From Methyloradius sp035460505 (GTDB taxonomy: Bacteria; Pseudomonadota; Gammaproteobacteria; Burkholderiales; Methylophilaceae), in NCBI GenBank assembly GCA_035460505.1, contig DATHWP010000063.1, positions 1-28,368 on the forward strand: a DNA stretch of 28,368 nucleotides, written 5' to 3'. The notes below the pieces were generated by a model. It was given only the letters and a program-made list of their open reading frames with translations. It had not been told where the DNA came from and ran no database searches. Position 1 is the stretch's first letter, and every line of letters starts with the position of its first letter. The translations under genes were made by a program, and so were the position numbers. Shown here one piece after another: positions 15,586 to 24,384 of the stretch.

Positions 15586-17787
15586 ATGGAAATTAAGGTT
15601 AATTTTCTCGATAAGCTACGTCTTGAAGCCAAGTTCGATGACTTCACGGTGATTGCCGACCAGCCTATCCGCTATAAAGGCGATGGCTCGGCGCCGGGGC
15701 CATTCGATTACTTTCTGGCTTCATCGGCTTTGTGTGCGGCTTATTTTGTAAAGCTGTACTGCAATACTCGCAATATTCCTACTGAAAATATCCGCCTTTC
15801 GCACAACAATATTGTCGATCCGGAAAACCGTTACCAGCAGATTTTTAAGATACAGGTCGAGTTGCCGGCGGATATCTCCGACAAAGACCGCCAGGGCATC
15901 TTGCGCTCCATCGACCGTTGTACGGTCAAGAAAGTAGTGCAGGCTGGGCCAGAGTTTGTCATTGAGGAAGTCGCCAATCTGGACGCCGATGCGCAGGCCT
16001 TACTGACGATGCAGCCTGTTTCTGACAACAGTACCTATATCGCGGGCAAAGACTTACCCTTAGAGCAAACCATTGCCAATATGTCTAGCGTGCTGGCGGG
16101 TGTGGGCATCAAGATTGAAATCGCTTCGTGGCGCAATATCATTCCCAATGTGTGGTCCTTGCATATCCGCGATGCGCACTCACCCATGTGTTTCACTAAT
16201 GGAAAAGGTTCGACCAAGGAAAGCGCTTTGGCATCGGCCCTAGGCGAGTATATCGAGCGGCTGAGCAATAACCATTTTTACGCTGGATCGTTCTGGGGCG
16301 AAGACATCGCCAACGCGGAGTTTGTGCATTATCCCAACGAGCGCTGGTTCAAGCCAGGCCGTAAAGATGCGCTGCCAAAAGAAATTCTGGATGCGTACTG
16401 CCTGCAAATCTACAATCCCGATGGTGAATTACGTGCTTCACATCTGGTCGACACCAATTCCGGCAATGCACAGCGCGGCATCTGTTCACTGCCCTATATG
16501 CGCCAGTCGGATGGCGAGGTCGTCTATTTCCCCTCCAACCTCATCGAAAACCTTTACGTCAGCAATGGCATGAGTGCCGGCAATACGCTGGCTGAAGCGC
16601 AGGTGCAGTGCCTGTCCGAGATTTTCGAGCGCGCGGTCAAACGCGAAATTATCGAAGGTGAAATCGCCTTGCCGGATGTGCCGCAGGAAGTGCTGGCGAA
16701 GTATCCTGGCGTTCTGGCTGGCATCAAGGCCTTGGAAGAGCAGGGCTTTCCGGTGCTGGTCAAGGATGCATCGCTGGGTGGGATCTACCCGGTGATGTGC
16801 GTTACCTTGATGAACCCGCGCACAGGTGGGGTGTTTGCCTCGTTCGGCGCACATCCAAAACTTGAAGTGGCGCTGGAACGCAGTCTGACCGAACTGCTTC
16901 AAGGCCGTAGTTTTGAAGGCCTGAACGATTTACCGCAACCCACTTTTGCAAGTGAAGCCGTGACCGAGCCCAATAACTTTGTCGAGCACTTCATTGATTC
17001 AAGCGGTATTGTGTCGTGGCGTTTTTTCAGTGCAAAATCGGATTTCGAGTTCGTTGAGTGGGATTTTTCAGGCCAGGATGAAAATGCTAATACTGAGGAA
17101 GCCGCTACTTTACTTGGCATTCTTAAAGGCATGGGCAAAGAGGTGTACACAGCGGTGTATGACCAGCTAGGGGCCGTTGCTTGCCGAATATTGGTGCCAG
17201 GTTATTCAGAAGTTTATCCGGTAGAAGATTTGGTATGGGATAACACCAATAAAGCCCTATTGTTCCGTGCCGATATCTTGAACCTGCATCGTCTGGATGA
17301 CGCAAGTTTGGAAGCGCTGCTTGAGCGTTTAGAGAATAACGAGCTGGATGATTACGGCAACATCGCTACATTGATTGGCATTCAATTTGACGAAAATACA
17401 GAGTGGGGCCAGCTCACAGTGCTTGAGTTAAAGCTACTGATTCATCTCGCCTTACAGCAATTTGAAGAGGCGCATGAGTTGGTGGGTGCCTTCCTGCAGT
17501 ACAACGACAACACGGCCGAGCGCGGATTGTTTTACCAAGCCTTGAATGTGGTGCTGGAGGTTCTGCTAGATGACGACCTGGAACTCGACGACTATGAGGT
17601 CAACTTCCGCCGCATGTTTGGCAATGCCCGGATGGACGCCGCAATTGGCTCAGTGGACAGTAGTGTACGCTTCTTCGGCTTGACGCCGACCAGTTTAAAA
17701 CTGGAAGGACTCGACAGGCACCACCGCCTGATCGATAGTTACAGAAAACTGCATAAGGCTCGGGCCAATATGGCTGCTATCGGTTGA
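15586..17787 (+). CDS. OsmC-YcaO fusion protein
   Basis: A 733-residue protein with three parts. Residues 1-140 are an OsmC-like domain with the two characteristic cysteines (Cys50 in SSALCAAYF and Cys112 in DRCTVKKV). Residues about 165-560 are a YcaO domain, with GKGSTKESALASALGEYIERL and a second helix AEAQVQCLSEIFERAVKRE, which carry the ATP/Mg-binding acidic residues in this family. The remaining 170 residues are helical, as in E. coli YcaO. YcaO enzymes use ATP to activate amide backbones; E. coli YcaO (linked to RimO and methylthiolation of ribosomal protein S12) is the nearest type. No precursor peptide gene or partner is adjacent, so peptide-natural-product synthesis is unlikely. The ATG at 15586 was preferred over an in-frame TTG at 15562. 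Third positions look more GC-rich than neighbours (lines sampled gave about 50-58% GC). Confidence 0.88.
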   Translation: MEIKVNFLDKLRLEAKFDDFTVIADQPIRYKGDGSAPGPFDYFLASSALCAAYFVKLYCNTRNIPTENIRLSHNNIVDPENRYQQIFKIQVELPADISDKDRQGILRSIDRCTVKKVVQAGPEFVIEEVANLDADAQALLTMQPVSDNSTYIAGKDLPLEQTIANMSSVLAGVGIKIEIASWRNIIPNVWSLHIRDAHSPMCFTNGKGSTKESALASALGEYIERLSNNHFYAGSFWGEDIANAEFVHYPNERWFKPGRKDALPKEILDAYCLQIYNPDGELRASHLVDTNSGNAQRGICSLPYMRQSDGEVVYFPSNLIENLYVSNGMSAGNTLAEAQVQCLSEIFERAVKREIIEGEIALPDVPQEVLAKYPGVLAGIKALEEQGFPVLVKDASLGGIYPVMCVTLMNPRTGGVFASFGAHPKLEVALERSLTELLQGRSFEGLNDLPQPTFASEAVTEPNNFVEHFIDSSGIVSWRFFSAKSDFEFVEWDFSGQDENANTEEAATLLGILKGMGKEVYTAVYDQLGAVACRILVPGYSEVYPVEDLVWDNTNKALLFRADILNLHRLDDASLEALLERLENNELDDYGNIATLIGIQFDENTEWGQLTVLELKLLIHLALQQFEEAHELVGAFLQYNDNTAERGLFYQALNVVLEVLLDDDLELDDYEVNFRRMFGNARMDAAIGSVDSSVRFFGLTPTSLKLEGLDRHHRLIDSYRKLHKARANMAAIG

Positions 17788-17831
17788 GACCGCCACCCAA
17801 AGCAGCCATTCGCAATTGGAGTCTAGATAAT

Positions 17832-18896
17832 TCAGTGATCAACTAAGCTCTTGAATTCAGCAACTTTAGGAATCCAAGCAATCATACCTTGTGTGCGTGA
17901 TCTTACTTCGGGTAAAGCAAGACACATCTCGACACTTTCATACCCTGGAGCTTCTGGATATGGAGCAACACGGAATGGCGGATTATGATTAGCTGGGCAT
18001 AAGTATATTGCCTCATTTTGCCCTACTGACGTCAACTCCAAAATGGCAGAAGAACGAGTCATCAAAAATAGTGGTCGATAACCTTGTTCCGCAGAATTGC
18101 GTAAATAATTGATCACAGCTTCTTGAGTAGTATGGTCTAGCCCCTTTTCTACCATATCCACTACAACAGCGTCTGAACCTTCAGCTTCCAGATTCACTAG
18201 TAAAACAGTTAGGGCTTCGGATTCGGTAGCACCTTCATCAGTGAGCCATGTCATTACTCGTTGCACCTTATGTTTAAGAACAATATCGGTGCTTAGTTGA
18301 GCGATGGTTGCTTTTCTATTTCCATCCTCCAGTCGTTCTAAACCAAGAAAAGTAGCGTTAGGTAAAGAATCTGCTATCTGACAGGCAAACTGGGTTTTGC
18401 CGCTACCCAATGAGCCAATGATGTAATTAAGCGGACGAATATCGCGAAGCTCAAATAATTCTCCAGCCCATGGCCAAGGTAGAGAAAAAGAAGTTTGAAG
18501 TCGCCGAGAATGATTGAACACGTTTGTCAGATTGCCGTTATCGGGAATGAGGCCTTTAGCAAGATCAGAGCGAAGATGCTGCACGCTATCAATCTTATTC
18601 ATTAATTGCTGAATCTCGTTTTTCAATAAGCTTTCGTGCGCAATTAAAGCTACTTCAAGAGCTTGAGAGTCGCCATTTAGGACTTGCAGAACTTGAGTGA
18701 GACTAAGACCTAATGAACGTAAAGTCGCGACTTCAGTAGCTCGAATCATATCGCTTGGACTGTACATTCGATAACCTGCTGGCGAACGCTTAGGAACAAC
18801 CAGGCCCTTGGACTCATATAATCGAAGGGCTTTTATCGAAACCCCGAGGCACTTTGCAGCTTTAGTAGTACTTAATTTTTTGCCAGTATCATTCAT
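17832..18896 (-). CDS. MerR-type DNA-binding domain fused to a P-loop ATPase domain
   Basis: A 354-residue protein. Residues 8-75 form a MerR winged helix (KCLGVSIKALRLYESKGL, SPAGYRMYSPSD, LRSLGLSLTQV), followed by a helical linker to about residue 112, as in MerR dimers. In place of a metal or drug pocket the C-terminal 240 residues carry a P-loop domain: Walker A GSLGSGKT (161-168), a Walker B-like DAVVVDMVE (Asp247, Glu250) and a sensor-like PLFLMTRSS (about 277-283). No CxxC or metal-site cysteines and no signal peptide are seen. It is thus probably a regulator whose activity depends on nucleotide binding. It faces the OsmC-YcaO gene tail to tail (44 bases between). Sampled lines are AT-rich (about 33-42% GC). 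I do not know a characterised protein of this architecture. Confidence 0.82.
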   Translation of the reverse strand: MNDTGKKLSTTKAAKCLGVSIKALRLYESKGLVVPKRSPAGYRMYSPSDMIRATEVATLRSLGLSLTQVLQVLNGDSQALEVALIAHESLLKNEIQQLMNKIDSVQHLRSDLAKGLIPDNGNLTNVFNHSRRLQTSFSLPWPWAGELFELRDIRPLNYIIGSLGSGKTQFACQIADSLPNATFLGLERLEDGNRKATIAQLSTDIVLKHKVQRVMTWLTDEGATESEALTVLLVNLEAEGSDAVVVDMVEKGLDHTTQEAVINYLRNSAEQGYRPLFLMTRSSAILELTSVGQNEAIYLCPANHNPPFRVAPYPEAPGYESVEMCLALPEVRSRTQGMIAWIPKVAEFKSLVDH

Positions 18897-18928
18897 GCTT
18901 CACCTTCTCTGAATATGTAATTACTCTC

Positions 18929-18959
18929 ATAATGAAGGTTGCCCCAAGGGTTAAGTCAA
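18929..18959 (-). promoter_or_regulatory. MerR-type promoter with 19-bp spacer upstream of the MerR-ATPase gene
   Basis: On the minus strand: TTGACT (18959-18954), a spacer of exactly 19 bases (18953-18935) and CATTAT (18934-18929), about 33 bases before the start codon. Spacers of 19-20 bases are the hallmark of promoters that MerR-family activators bend and untwist. The spacer (TAACCCTTGGGGCAACCTT on the minus strand) is only imperfectly symmetric (CCC/GGG and TTG/CAA arms). It suggests that the protein regulates its own gene. Confidence 0.55.
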
Positions 18960-18967
18960 CTGTTGTT

Positions 18968-18986
18968 TAAAATGATAATCAGAGTT
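18968..18986. promoter_or_regulatory. Fur-box-like sequence upstream of the MerR-ATPase promoter
   Basis: The + strand reads TAAAATGATAATCAGAGTT and contains the exact 11-base core AATGATAATCA of the Fur consensus; 13 of 19 positions agree in total. It lies nine bases upstream of the -35 element. It may be a real iron-response site or a chance match in AT-rich DNA. Confidence 0.35.
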
Positions 18987-19074
18987 TGCTATTGGCCGAT
19001 AACAGTCATTTATCCGAATGCTTAATTAATCTAAACCAGTTAATAAATTAAATAGAGGCCAAGTTTAAAGCGCG

Positions 19075-20838
19075 CTAACCTAACCAGTCTTTTAATCGTT
19101 TTGCAGTTTCATTATCAAGTTTTGGTTTAAGTGTCAAATCGCAGTAATCCTGTGTTTCCGTTTGTTTAATAATCGTTGTTAGCATGAGTTCATCGCGGCG
19201 GAAAAAATGCGTATGTAGATGGGCACCATCAGGTTTTTTAGCGACAATATCCTTTAGGTTTTTTGCATTTACCTTAATGTTATCTACTGCGATTAATACA
19301 TCGTTTGCGGCTAATCCTGCTTGTTCCGCGGGGCTGCCTGTAAATACGTTTGCCAGCTTTGTTTCAGTCTCACTGCTTAATTGTAGCCCTAGCATTTCTC
19401 GCAATACATTCGGGTTTTTATCTTTGGTTTCATACGTGATCCCGAATTTTGCTAATAGCTTTTTCAGTTGTGGGTCATCAGTGCCGCGCACTGTGCTATC
19501 TAATAACTTACTCAGGTTTTGGCCTGTGCTGGCTAAAATCAAATCATCTATCTCATCTTCACCTAGCAAAGTGCCGTTAGTTTGATAGCGTAGCCACAAA
19601 GCGTGTATGACGTTATCTAATGAACGATCTTTTATGCGTAAAGATAAATCCAGTGCTAAGGCTACAAGAGAGCCTTTGAGGTAATAGCTTATTTGTGTGT
19701 TTGGGGTGTTTTCGTCTGGCTTATATAATTTAACCCAACTATCAAAGCTGGATTCGTCCAGTCTTTGTAGTTTTCGTCCTGGCGTACGCAAATAGCGGGT
19801 GATGTCTTTGCTCAGTGATTTTAGATATTCTTCACGGGTCATCAAGCCTGCGCGTAACACTGCCAAGGTGTCGTAATAGGCGGTAAAGCCTTCGAATATC
19901 CAGAGCAAACGCGTATAGGCTTCGCTTGATAAATCGGGGTTCCCAAACACTTGTGGGCGCATGCGCTTTACGTGCCATGCATGAAAATATTCATGACTGC
20001 AGAGGCCAAGAAACTGCTGGTAATTTTCAATATCCAGCGTTTCATCTTTAACTGGTAGCCAGCTGCGTGGGCATATCAGGCTGGTGGAATCGCTGTGCTC
20101 CAAGCCGCCATATTGATTGTCGCCAGCAGCGTAGAGCATAAATAAATACTGCTTGAACGGTGCAACACCAAAGAATTTTATGTGGTATTCGCACAAGTTT
20201 TTCAGGTCTTTGCAAATACGTTTTAGATCACTTTTGTGCTTGCCAGAAATGGCAATACGATGAGGCACGCCAGCAGCTTTGAATTCTGCAACAGTCAGGT
20301 TGCCGATTTCAAATGGATAGTCGATCAGCTCAGCGTAATTACTGGCTTTGTAGCGGCCAAAGCCTAGTTTATCTATATTTACAGCAGGCATTGAAGTCGC
20401 TACCTGCCAATCTTTATAAGGCTTTGGGGCTGAATTCAGCTTTACTTCACAATTAGCTTGGTCAGCACCATGCACTTTTAAAAACAGGCTAGTACCGTTA
20501 AAGTAAGCACGTTCGGTATCAAAATATGCGGTACGCACAGACATATCAAACGCATAGACCTGATACGTAATACGCACCGGTGTGTTGCACGGCGCGCAAT
20601 GCCAGGTGTGCTTATCCAGCTTTTGGATCGCAATGTTTTCGCGCTTGCCTTTATGTTCAGTTGCGGCGCTTATCTCCACAATATGCCGAGCAAAATCGCG
20701 GATTAAATAGCTACCAGGTATCCACGCGGCGAGCGATACTATTTGGCCATCTGGGCCAGGCTTGCTAATCACGCAAGTGACTTCAAGCAGGTGGGCGGTG
20801 GCTGAATGTAGGGAGACTTCGTAATGGATGGTTTGCAT
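19075..20838 (-). CDS. M61 family metallopeptidase with PDZ domain
   Basis: A 587-residue zinc peptidase of the glycyl-aminopeptidase (M61) family. The N-terminal part (WIPGSYLIRDFARHI, YQVYAFDMSVR) is the beta-rich domain of the family. The zinc site HEYFH lies at residues 282-286 with the third ligand Glu316 in WIFEGFTAYYD. A PDZ domain follows at about 480-560 (GLQLSSE, AGLAANDVLIAVDNIKV). No signal peptide is seen, so it is probably cytosolic. Its natural substrate is unknown. Divergent from the aminotransferase gene across 44 bases; downstream is the 178-base control region of the MerR-ATPase gene with no clear terminator. Confidence 0.92.
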   Translation of the reverse strand: MQTIHYEVSLHSATAHLLEVTCVISKPGPDGQIVSLAAWIPGSYLIRDFARHIVEISAATEHKGKRENIAIQKLDKHTWHCAPCNTPVRITYQVYAFDMSVRTAYFDTERAYFNGTSLFLKVHGADQANCEVKLNSAPKPYKDWQVATSMPAVNIDKLGFGRYKASNYAELIDYPFEIGNLTVAEFKAAGVPHRIAISGKHKSDLKRICKDLKNLCEYHIKFFGVAPFKQYLFMLYAAGDNQYGGLEHSDSTSLICPRSWLPVKDETLDIENYQQFLGLCSHEYFHAWHVKRMRPQVFGNPDLSSEAYTRLLWIFEGFTAYYDTLAVLRAGLMTREEYLKSLSKDITRYLRTPGRKLQRLDESSFDSWVKLYKPDENTPNTQISYYLKGSLVALALDLSLRIKDRSLDNVIHALWLRYQTNGTLLGEDEIDDLILASTGQNLSKLLDSTVRGTDDPQLKKLLAKFGITYETKDKNPNVLREMLGLQLSSETETKLANVFTGSPAEQAGLAANDVLIAVDNIKVNAKNLKDIVAKKPDGAHLHTHFFRRDELMLTTIIKQTETQDYCDLTLKPKLDNETAKRLKDWLG

Positions 20839-20882
20839 AATTGTCTAGTGGGTTGTACTTAATAAATATAGTCAGGTAAAAA

Positions 20883-22061
20883 ATGCAGTCAAAATGGAAT
20901 CATCAATCAGAGTTTAATGCGGGCTTGGAAATGCGCAAGCACTGGATGCTAGATGATGAGATTTCTTTTCTGAATCATGGCTCATTTGGCGCAACCCCGA
21001 ACGTGGTATTGCAGAGTCAGCATGATTACCGCGCACTGATGGAACGTCAGCCTGTCGATTTTTTTGTCAGGCAACTGCCTGATTTGATTAGAAAAGCAGC
21101 TGCTGATTTAGCGGGTTTTCTAGGGGCTAATCCTGATGATTTAGCCTTTGTCGAGAATGCTACAGCAGGCATTAACGCAGTATTGCGCTCTTTTCCATGG
21201 CGAGCAGGTGATGAGCTATTGCTGGCTAATCATGCGTATCCTGCAGTTAAAAATTCGGCTCATTTTGTTGGCCGTCAATTTGGAGTTACCGTACGTGAGT
21301 TTGAAGTGCCATTCCCGCTAGAAGATGAAAACGAAATACTGCAGGCATTCATGAAAGCAATTAGCCCGAATACCAGAATGGCTGTGCTTGACCATGTTTC
21401 ATCGCCACTTTCTATTATTTACCCCTTAGAGAAAATGCTGGAAATTTGCCGTGTACATGGCGTGCAAACCTTGGTAGATGGTGCGCATGCGCCAGGTATG
21501 CTGCCTATTAATCTTAATTTGATTGATGCTGACTGGTATGTGGGCAATTGCCATAAATGGTTATTTGCTGCCAAGGGCTGTGCATTTTTATGGGCAGCAC
21601 CACATGCGCGCGATTTCTTGCAGCCGCTGTCTATTTCACTGCATGCGGATGTTGGCTTCCCCCAAAACTTTGATTGGGTTGGCACGCGAGATATCAGTGC
21701 ATGGCTTTCAATCATTGCTGCGATATGCTTTTATAAAAGCATAGGAGGTGATGCAATACCAGAAAAATTGCACAACTTTGCCATTGCAATGGCGGAGCAA
21801 CTTGCGACGGATTGGTCAGTTAAGTTGCCAGCAAGGCCTGAAATGTTTGGCAGCATGGTGACTTTGCCTGTGCCGTTTAATGATGAGGTTACCCAAGAAA
21901 CAGCGAATCAATGGCGAGATAAGTTCTGGCAAGAGCATCAAATTGAAGTGCCATTCTTTGCGATCAATGGACGCTTATGGTTACGCATTTCTGCACAGCT
22001 TTATAATCGCAGTATTGATTATCAAAAGTTGTCACAAGCAGTGACTAGTAAAATTAAGTGA
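20883..22061 (+). CDS. Class V aminotransferase, isopenicillin N epimerase-like
   Basis: A 392-residue PLP enzyme. It has FLNHGSFGATP at the start, the cofactor aspartate in VDGAHAPGM (Asp199, His202) and the PLP-binding Lys225 in GNCHKWLFAAKG. The fold group includes isopenicillin N epimerase, cysteine desulfurases and kynureninase; the N-terminal NHGSFG motif fits the epimerase-like subgroup, most of which act on unknown substrates. No antibiotic genes are nearby, so epimerisation of isopenicillin N is not implied. AGG lies eight bases before the ATG; a second ATG 16 codons later is possible. Confidence 0.88.
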   Translation: MQSKWNHQSEFNAGLEMRKHWMLDDEISFLNHGSFGATPNVVLQSQHDYRALMERQPVDFFVRQLPDLIRKAAADLAGFLGANPDDLAFVENATAGINAVLRSFPWRAGDELLLANHAYPAVKNSAHFVGRQFGVTVREFEVPFPLEDENEILQAFMKAISPNTRMAVLDHVSSPLSIIYPLEKMLEICRVHGVQTLVDGAHAPGMLPINLNLIDADWYVGNCHKWLFAAKGCAFLWAAPHARDFLQPLSISLHADVGFPQNFDWVGTRDISAWLSIIAAICFYKSIGGDAIPEKLHNFAIAMAEQLATDWSVKLPARPEMFGSMVTLPVPFNDEVTQETANQWRDKFWQEHQIEVPFFAINGRLWLRISAQLYNRSIDYQKLSQAVTSKIK

Positions 22062-22085
22062 CTAAAAACTCCACGCGCAGTGTAA

Positions 22086-22781
22086 TTAAGCTGGTGACTC
22101 TTTAGGATAAGTGGCAGCCAGGTAAATCAGCGCCACGATAGGGACGAGTAAGCAAGCAAAGGAACAGTATTTATAGAGAAAAGCGCCAGCGATAGCGCCT
22201 ATCATAAAGGCGACAATCGCAGGACCATAAATAGCAAAACGCTTGGCAGCAGCGTTTGCAGTTTCAGGATTTTTGGTAATGATATCTACAAAATCAATCA
22301 CAGCTTGCGTCATGTTGCCCGTCATAATCGTAGTAGGTACTTGGCCAGGTTCAATCAGGCGTGATTGAGCGTTTTGTATGCCCATGGCCATCACAGCGAA
22401 TATCCCCGTTAAAAGGGCAAGCCAGTTGTCTGGATTCAATATCGGGCTGGCATGCCAGCCACTGAGCATGAATAAAGTCAAAAAGCTTGCTTGCTCCATA
22501 TACAACAAAATAATCAGTCGCCTTGATTGCGAGCCGTAATGCGTAATCACAAGGCGCGTAGCGGCTACTGTGATGATGAATACAGGGATTGCCAGTAATT
22601 TTGATACTAAGCCATTAGAAGAGTTGCTGACTGATACGCCTATCATTACGATATTGCCTGTCATATGATTGGCAAATAGCCCAAATAAGGCTACGAAACT
22701 CACTACATCAACAAACCCGCCTGTGAAAGACAATATATTGGATTTGCCAAATAGTGGTAAGGATTGAATTTTGTTGATCAT
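22086..22781 (-). CDS. DUF1275 (YoaK) family membrane protein
   Basis: A 231-residue inner-membrane protein with about six hydrophobic segments. The features GGFVDVVSFVALFGLFANHMTGN, AMGIQNAQSRL and PTTIMTGNMTQ are typical of DUF1275, a family of unknown function sometimes annotated as putative transporters. Convergent with the aminotransferase gene (24 bases). The upstream ribosome site is poor. Confidence 0.9.
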   Translation of the reverse strand: MINKIQSLPLFGKSNILSFTGGFVDVVSFVALFGLFANHMTGNIVMIGVSVSNSSNGLVSKLLAIPVFIITVAATRLVITHYGSQSRRLIILLYMEQASFLTLFMLSGWHASPILNPDNWLALLTGIFAVMAMGIQNAQSRLIEPGQVPTTIMTGNMTQAVIDFVDIITKNPETANAAAKRFAIYGPAIVAFMIGAIAGAFLYKYCSFACLLVPIVALIYLAATYPKESPA

Positions 22782-22870
22782 AGTGTGAGGTGATTTTTTA
22801 CAGGCTGGCGTTGTTATATTTAGATGATTATTAATTAATTTGGCGTGCCTAAGCTTTCACCATCAAGATA

Positions 22871-22900
22871 ACAAAAAACCCGCAAATGCGGGTTTTTTGT
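22871..22900. terminator. Bidirectional Rho-independent terminator
   Basis: A perfect inverted repeat: 14-base arms (22871-22884 and 22887-22900) with the GC core CCCGC/GCGGG flanked by six A and six T, around a central AA (AAAT loop if the last pair is open). It can stop transcripts on both strands. It lies just downstream of the parvulin gene on the minus strand and ends the yciB-yciI-bolA-parvulin block. The rest of the 143-base gap to the DUF1275 gene is AT-rich without recognisable elements. Confidence 0.9.
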
Positions 22901-22924
22901 TTTGCTATCACTAGAGTTGCCAGA

Positions 22925-23752
22925 TTATTTCTTGGCAGCAGCAGTATCGGTAATTTTTGCTTTAGCACGCAAGTCGCTCAACAGTTTTTCCAGTTTTTGT
23001 TGTTGCAGGCGTTTTTGCAAGTCATCTTTTACTTTATCGTAAGCTGGTGGTTGTGCGTCACGAATATCATTTAGCTTGATGACGTGCCAGCCGAATTGGG
23101 TTTGCACGGGGGCTTGTGTGATGCCACCTTTTTGCAATTTAGCGACTGCGTCGCCGAATGGTTTCACCATGCCGCCCAGAGAGAACCAGCCTAAATCGCC
23201 ACCTTTGTCTTGTGAACCAGGATCTTTAGATTTGTCTTTTGCGATTTTTGCGAAGTCACCACCTTTACCAAGCTGTGCAATCACGTCTTTGGCTTCAGCT
23301 TCTGTCGCTACCAGGATATGGCTTGCGCTATATTCTTTGTCGCCGAGTTGTTTTTTGTAATCATCGTAAGCAGCTTTTGTATCTGCATCACTCACTGGGT
23401 TTTTCTTGATGTAGTCAGCTAGGAATGCATTTACCAACAATTCTCGTTGTGCAAGTTCTTGGCGGGCTATGTAGTCAGGTTGTTTGTCCAGACCAATGCG
23501 TTGCGCTTCTTGCGCAACCAGTTCGCTGCTGACCAGTTTGTTGATGATGACGTTACGTGTGTTGTCATCAACATTTTGGCCACGGGCAGTAGCATCCTTA
23601 ACAATAAAATCGTAAACAGATTGTTTGATTGGCTTGCCATTGACTGTAGCAATAACGCCATCAGCCGCTTGTGCTGCGGGCAACATCATTGATGCTGATA
23701 AGGTGATTGCCGCAAATACACGGCCAATCGTCAAAAAGTTAGAAAATTTCAT
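22925..23752 (-). CDS. Periplasmic parvulin-type peptidyl-prolyl isomerase (PpiC/PrsA/SurA-like)
   Basis: A 275-residue exported foldase. The signal peptide covers residues 1-29 (SASMMLPAAQA). A helical N-domain starting GVIATVNGKPI is followed by the parvulin domain at about residues 138-230 (SASHILVATEAEAKDVI, GGDLGWFSLGGMVKPF, QTQFGWHVIKL) and a lysine-rich tail. It assists folding of secreted proteins. An AAGGAA ribosome site precedes the ATG. Last gene of the yciB-yciI-bolA block, 40 bases after bolA. Confidence 0.93.
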   Translation of the reverse strand: MKFSNFLTIGRVFAAITLSASMMLPAAQAADGVIATVNGKPIKQSVYDFIVKDATARGQNVDDNTRNVIINKLVSSELVAQEAQRIGLDKQPDYIARQELAQRELLVNAFLADYIKKNPVSDADTKAAYDDYKKQLGDKEYSASHILVATEAEAKDVIAQLGKGGDFAKIAKDKSKDPGSQDKGGDLGWFSLGGMVKPFGDAVAKLQKGGITQAPVQTQFGWHVIKLNDIRDAQPPAYDKVKDDLQKRLQQQKLEKLLSDLRAKAKITDTAAAKK

Positions 23753-23792
23753 GCGTGATTCCTTCAGTAATTTTAGTAATTAAATGCAGTAT

Positions 23793-24056
23793 TTATAATT
23801 CATTTGGCGACTTTGCACGAATGCTCAGCGCATGTATTTTAGATGTCATCAGGTCTGCAAGTGCTTGGTAAACCATGCGATGTCGGATTATGTGGGATTT
23901 TCCGTAAAAATGCGAGCTTACGATATTCAGGCTGTAGTGTCCGCCGCCTGTATTGCCAGCGTGCCCTGCATGTAAGGCGCTATCATCCTTGATTTCGAGC
24001 ACACTAGGTTCAAGTGCAGCCAGACGTTGTTGTAACTCTTCTATAGTGGAAAGCAT
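23793..24056 (-). CDS. bolA: BolA family protein
   Basis: An 87-residue protein of the BolA/IbaG family, which pairs with monothiol glutaredoxins through a shared Fe-S cluster and acts in iron homeostasis and stress morphology. The family helix-loop pattern SLNIVSSHFYGKSHIIRHRMVYQALADLM with conserved histidines is present (SHF, RHRMVY). It lies 25 bases after yciI and 40 before the parvulin gene on the same strand. Confidence 0.92.
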   Translation of the reverse strand: MLSTIEELQQRLAALEPSVLEIKDDSALHAGHAGNTGGGHYSLNIVSSHFYGKSHIIRHRMVYQALADLMTSKIHALSIRAKSPNEL

Positions 24057-24081
24057 CAGCTTGTAATCGTATCTATGGTCA

Positions 24082-24384
24082 TTAGGCAGGCAAAGTTTTG
24101 CGGAAGGGTTTGACCATTACTTTTGCATACACACCTGCCGTCACGAAAGGGTCAGCATTCGCCCAAGTTTCAGCCGCTGCCAGATTGGCAAACTCAGCCA
24201 CAATCAGGCTACCTGTATAACCTGCTGGACCAGGGTCTATGCTATCTATCGCGGGCAAAGGGCCCGCTATCAACAGGCGACCTTCTTCATTTAGCTTTGT
24301 TAAACGCGCCAAGTGTTCGGGCCTTGCTGCAGTGCGCTTGGCAAGGCTATCAGGGAAGTCTTCTGTGACAATCATGTACCACAT
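24082..24384 (-). CDS. yciI: YciI family protein
   Basis: A 100-residue YCII-domain protein. The His/Asp pair expected in the family is partly visible (PEHLARL near the N-terminus and WANADPFVTAGVY near the C-terminus, typical of YciI). The biochemical role is unknown. Its ATG overlaps the yciB stop by one base (TAATG), so it is translated together with yciB; an ATG three codons later is an alternative. Confidence 0.9.
   Translation of the reverse strand: MWYMIVTEDFPDSLAKRTAARPEHLARLTKLNEEGRLLIAGPLPAIDSIDPGPAGYTGSLIVAEFANLAAAETWANADPFVTAGVYAKVMVKPFRKTLPA

Noticed and set aside
15586..17787. YcaO-directed peptide natural product cluster
   Set aside because: No precursor peptide, dehydrogenase or transporter gene lies nearby, and the N-terminal OsmC fusion fits the stand-alone E. 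coli YcaO type.
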